Program-made: the position numbers and the translations under genes | Notes under the pieces: model-generated | What the model was told of the DNA's origin: nothing | What the model saw: only the letters and a program-made list of their open reading frames with translations | Databases searched by the model: none | From: a candidate division LCP-89 bacterium | GTDB taxonomy: Bacteria > Electryoneota > B3-LCP | Length of the DNA stretch: 59,429 bases | Reading direction: 5' to 3' | Assembly (NCBI GenBank): GCA_025774555.1 | Contig: JALGVT010000012.1 | Location: 1 to 59,429 of the forward strand | Part shown: in pieces, positions 56,390-59,429 of the stretch | Layout: every line of letters begins with the position of its first letter | Position numbering within the stretch: position 1 is the first letter of the stretch

Positions 56390-57805
56390 ATGAAAGTACA
56401 TATCTTCAACCCGCCATCGCCCGGCGAATTTGGGTTTACGCGTGAAGGACGATGTATGCAGAAAGAGGGGGTCTGGACCACTACCTGGCCACCGATCTCC
56501 CTCACCGAATCGGCTGCAGTATTAAGGCAACGAGGGCACGAAGTGCAGGTGAATGATTGCAGTGTAGAAGGAGTTGATAAGCAAAAATTGAAAGAGGTTG
56601 TTAGAGAATTCTCACCCGATTTGGTGGTCATGAATTCTACTACTCCTTCGTTGAATTTCGACATGACAATACCTTCTCTCATCAAAGAGGAATTCCCTGA
56701 TGTTAAGATCGCCGCGTTTGGAATTCACGTTGGATCACTGCCGGACGAATCATTCGCGATGAATGATGCTCTAGATTTTATCGTTCGTGGCGAGCCTGAG
56801 ATGACCATTGCCGATCTGGCAGACAACCTGTCCAGCGGAGGTGATCTGACAAAAGTCCCAGGACTTTCATCGCGTGTGAACGGATCGATAGTACATGCAG
56901 AAGACAGGGAATTCATTCCTGACATTAACGAACTACCGTATCCTGCATGGGATCTTGTCAACCTTGATAATTATACGCTCCCTTTCTCAGGTAATCGATT
57001 TTTAATGGTAACCACTGCCAGAGGCTGCCCCTATAAATGCACTTATTGCGTAGCACCCAGCTATTACGGCAGGAAAATACGCATGAGGAAGGTTGACAGC
57101 ATTGTCGAAGAGCTTGAATTCCTGCGCAGCAAATACGGAGTGGAAGATTTTTTCTTTTGGTCAGAATCATTCACGATCATCAAAAAGGCGATCAAAGACC
57201 TCTGTCGTGAGATTATCCGCCGCGACTTAAAAATCAGATGGGTATGTAATAGCCGTGTTGATAATGTTGATCTAGAGCTTTTAGAGTTGATGAAGAAGGC
57301 TGGATGCTGGATGATCTCTTATGGTGTTGAGTCCGGCGATCAGCAGATTCTGGATTCAATCAAGAAAGATATTACAATAGACAAGATCAGGGAGTCGATC
57401 AAGTTAACGCGACAGGTAGGATTCCAGATTGCGGGTCATTTCGTGCTCGGTCTTCCGGGTGAGACTAAAGCAACTCTAAGAAAAACCTACGATTTCGCAT
57501 GCAACCTTGATCTCGATTACGCTCAATTTTACTGTGCCAGCCCCTGGCCCGGTTCAGAATTCTATAAGACAGCAAAATCTGAAGGCTGGCTTGCATCTGA
57601 CAACTGGGACGATTATGAACAGGATAAGTCAGTTTTAAATTATCCCGGATTGTCTGCAGAGGAAATAACAAAATTCAGAGACTGGGCTTCAATACATTTT
57701 TACATGCGCACGAAAATTGTATGGCGAACGCTTACCAGGATAAAATCTCCTGGTGAGTTTATTAATTTTATAAAAATGCTCAGAGCTTTTCTGACCTGGA
57801 TTTAG
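56390..57805 (+). CDS. Cobalamin-binding-type radical SAM protein
   Basis: A 471-residue enzyme starting 3 bp after the previous gene. The N-terminal domain has WPPISLTESAAVLRQRGHEVQVNDCSVEG, SPDLVVMNSTTPSLNFD, and KIAAFGIHVGSLPD in place of the usual GGxHP. The radical SAM cluster is Cys213/217/220 (TARGCPYKCTYC), followed by VEDFFFWSESFTI, YGVESGDQQILDSIKKD and LGLPGETKATLRKTYDFA. It resembles the HpnJ/BchE-like class. The target is unknown. Confidence 0.86.
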   Translation: MKVHIFNPPSPGEFGFTREGRCMQKEGVWTTTWPPISLTESAAVLRQRGHEVQVNDCSVEGVDKQKLKEVVREFSPDLVVMNSTTPSLNFDMTIPSLIKEEFPDVKIAAFGIHVGSLPDESFAMNDALDFIVRGEPEMTIADLADNLSSGGDLTKVPGLSSRVNGSIVHAEDREFIPDINELPYPAWDLVNLDNYTLPFSGNRFLMVTTARGCPYKCTYCVAPSYYGRKIRMRKVDSIVEELEFLRSKYGVEDFFFWSESFTIIKKAIKDLCREIIRRDLKIRWVCNSRVDNVDLELLELMKKAGCWMISYGVESGDQQILDSIKKDITIDKIRESIKLTRQVGFQIAGHFVLGLPGETKATLRKTYDFACNLDLDYAQFYCASPWPGSEFYKTAKSEGWLASDNWDDYEQDKSVLNYPGLSAEEITKFRDWASIHFYMRTKIVWRTLTRIKSPGEFINFIKMLRAFLTWI

Positions 57806-57819
57806 AGCCAAGGATATAG

Positions 57820-59016
57820 ATGAATCTCAGTTTAATACGTATTATTGATTCACATGTAGGACGGGTTGTCTGTAATTATTTATACTATTATGATAGGTTT
57901 CGCGGTCTTTTTCCGCCTCTCAGACGACCTGAAGGCGTACACCGCATTTTAGTTATCAAATTCTGGGGAATTGGCAATCTGGTGCAATCTTCGCCAACCC
58001 TGCGAAGTTTGAGAAAGAAATTCCCAGATGCTGAAATCATATTTTTGACTCTGGATCAAAATAAGGGGATTTACGAAGGATCTGATCTATATAACAAGAC
58101 TATATATCTCCGGTTAACGACTATCTGGGATTTTACCAGAGAACTGTTCAAGCTGTTTTTTTTCCTTCGCAGCTTTAATTTTGATCTGATAGTCAACCTC
58201 GAGCCTCTTGCGTATTTCGGTGAGCTTATCAGTTTTTATATCGGCGTAGGCGACAGAGTTGGGTTTAGCGTACCCGGTAGAAAATCGCTTTTTACTAAAA
58301 CCGTCGAGTTCAGAGAGGATGAGCATATAGCGAGGACTTTCTATCGCACGCTACAGGTGTTTGGGAATTATGAAGAACCCACTGACGAAGAGCTTCTACC
58401 GGAACCGATTCCAATTCGAGAAACCGAGCGTAAAGCCGCCGAGGAGCTGCTGAAATCACATAATATTGGTGAGGATGAATTTATTGTGGGTGTTAACGTC
58501 AACGCTTCAGACGTGGCTATCGCCAGACGCTGGCCCCTCGAATATTTCGCAGAACTGGTTGATCTTGCGATCCAGAAAATGAATGCAAAGATTATTTTGT
58601 TTGGTGGACCTGAAGATGTGCCTTATGTAGGACGAGCTGTGGCCATGATGCGCGAGCATCCGGCGAATTTTGCTGGTTACACAACGCTCCGTGAAGCGAT
58701 TGCAGTTATGGAAAAACTCGATCTATTCATCACTAACGATTCCGGTCCTTTGCATCTTGCTTATGCAGTTGGAACACCTACGATTTCTTTGTATGGACCG
58801 GAAAGCCCCAAGCGTTATGGTCCGTTGGGGTCCGGTCACATTACACTTTTCAAAGGTCTTGATTGCAGCCCCTGTATCAATTTTCAGAACCTGAAACGAA
58901 GTGAATGTAAAAAGGATGCTCGCTGCATGAAAGAGATATTGGTAAGTGAAGTATTTGAGCATCTGGAAAATGCTCACCGCCGCTGGAAAAAAGAAAGAGA
59001 AAGCAGAACAATTTAA
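57820..59016 (+). CDS. Family 9 glycosyltransferase (heptosyltransferase-like)
   Basis: A 398-residue GT-B enzyme. It has ILVIKFWGIGNLVQSSPTLRSLRKKFPDAEIIFLT at the start and VGVNVNASDVAIARRWPLEYFAELVDLAI in the second half. The GT9 hallmark LFITNDSGPLHLAYAVGTPTISLYGPESPKRYGPLG follows, then a Cys-containing segment (GLDCSPCINFQNLKRSEC) seen in many LPS-core heptosyltransferases. It would add a sugar to a lipid-linked core on the cytoplasmic side. It starts 14 bp after a radical SAM gene and is followed after 3 bp by another. Confidence 0.9.
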   Translation: MNLSLIRIIDSHVGRVVCNYLYYYDRFRGLFPPLRRPEGVHRILVIKFWGIGNLVQSSPTLRSLRKKFPDAEIIFLTLDQNKGIYEGSDLYNKTIYLRLTTIWDFTRELFKLFFFLRSFNFDLIVNLEPLAYFGELISFYIGVGDRVGFSVPGRKSLFTKTVEFREDEHIARTFYRTLQVFGNYEEPTDEELLPEPIPIRETERKAAEELLKSHNIGEDEFIVGVNVNASDVAIARRWPLEYFAELVDLAIQKMNAKIILFGGPEDVPYVGRAVAMMREHPANFAGYTTLREAIAVMEKLDLFITNDSGPLHLAYAVGTPTISLYGPESPKRYGPLGSGHITLFKGLDCSPCINFQNLKRSECKKDARCMKEILVSEVFEHLENAHRRWKKERESRTI

Positions 59017-59019
59017 ATA

Positions 59020-59429
59020 ATGGCTAAAGTCCTCTTTTTACAGACCATTCAGTTCGAGTACACCGGTGTGATGTACATTTCGGCTTACCTGAAACGAGCC
59101 GGACATCAGGTGGATCTCCTTCTCGAATCGGAAGAGGGAGAGGAATTTTATCCGAAAATAAGAGAATACAATCCCGACCTGATCGCCTTTTCAGCGATGA
59201 CCGGTGATCACGTCCGTTGTCTTGAAATAGCAGCGGAGGCCAAGAAATTCACTAACGCGCCAACACTGATGGGAGGTCCGCACCCCACGTTCTTCCCGGA
59301 AACGGTAGAACATCCGGCTTTGGATATTGTATGCCGTGGGGAGGGAGAAGAATCTGCGGCTGAACTCTGCGTCAGACTAGATTCAGGAGCGGATTTCACT
59401 AACGTCCGCAATATGTGGATCAAGCAGAA
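59020..59429 (+). CDS. Cobalamin-binding-type radical SAM protein, N-terminal part (cut by window edge)
   Basis: The first 136 residues of a reading frame open to the right edge: VMYISAYLKRAGHQVDLLLE, NPDLIAFSAMTGDHVRCLEIAAEA, TLMGGPHPTFFPETVEHP and VCRGEGEESAAEL. These are the B12-binding-type domain motifs of the radical SAM proteins upstream, closest to the gene at 54920. The radical SAM cluster would lie beyond the window. The ATG is 3 bp after the GT9 stop. Confidence 0.8.
   Translation, partial: MAKVLFLQTIQFEYTGVMYISAYLKRAGHQVDLLLESEEGEEFYPKIREYNPDLIAFSAMTGDHVRCLEIAAEAKKFTNAPTLMGGPHPTFFPETVEHPALDIVCRGEGEESAAELCVRLDSGADFTNVRNMWIKQ

Overview
The window looks like a chromosomal segment of an uncultured, oxygen-exposed anaerobe or microaerophile of the Fibrobacteres-Chlorobi-Bacteroidetes (FCB) type. 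Two secreted proteins end in type IX secretion (T9SS)-like C-terminal sorting domains of the YPNPFN / IPNPFNPE kind. Oxygen handling combines cytochrome bd, superoxide reductase, peroxiredoxins, rubredoxin and ferritins. The glycan genes fit a Gram-negative envelope. I cannot name the phylum from sequence alone; candidate FCB-related phyla such as Zixibacteria, KSB1 or Cloacimonadota would fit. No tRNA, rRNA, transposase gene or CRISPR array was seen.

Region 1 (about 0.3-11.9 kb, minus strand) is metabolic and oxidative-stress. In transcription order it runs perR, ahpC, a ferritin-like protein, superoxide reductase, a Prx6-type peroxiredoxin, cydA-cydB, a rubrerythrin-like protein, ferritin, rubredoxin, an aspartase-family lyase, and the E1-alpha, E1-beta and E2 subunits of a pyruvate-type dehydrogenase. 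E3 is not in the window. Several hairpins and promoter-like motifs divide it into transcription units. The start is marked by a roughly 130-bp imperfect inverted-repeat element.

Region 2 (about 12-19.6 kb, plus strand) is housekeeping: ligA, efp, accB-accC, a DUF362 protein and a GC-rich type I glutamine synthetase. Region 3 (19.8-24.7 kb) holds two large exported proteins, an LVIVD-repeat beta-propeller and a multidomain protein, both with sorting domains.

Region 4 (24.8 kb to the right edge, plus strand) is a large envelope-glycan or lipid locus. It opens with an acyl-CoA-synthetase-like ligase fused to a chorismate mutase domain, followed by DAHP synthase and a Wzx-type flippase. Next come radical SAM enzymes, an LpxL-like acyltransferase, an O-antigen polymerase/ligase-like protein, four tandem paralogous GT-C (GT39-like) membrane glycosyltransferases and three more GT-C proteins. 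The rest includes a GT2 transferase, a ChbG/YdjC deacetylase, a methyltransferase, a GT9 transferase and nine cobalamin-binding-type radical SAM genes (the last cut by the window edge). Four of these nine are close tandem paralogs.

Most intergenic gaps in region 4 are short or are 4-bp overlaps, so long co-transcribed units are likely. The most unusual content is this radical SAM array, with no visible cobalamin-ligand histidine, interleaved with the GT-C array, together with the ligase-chorismate mutase fusion at the head of the locus.
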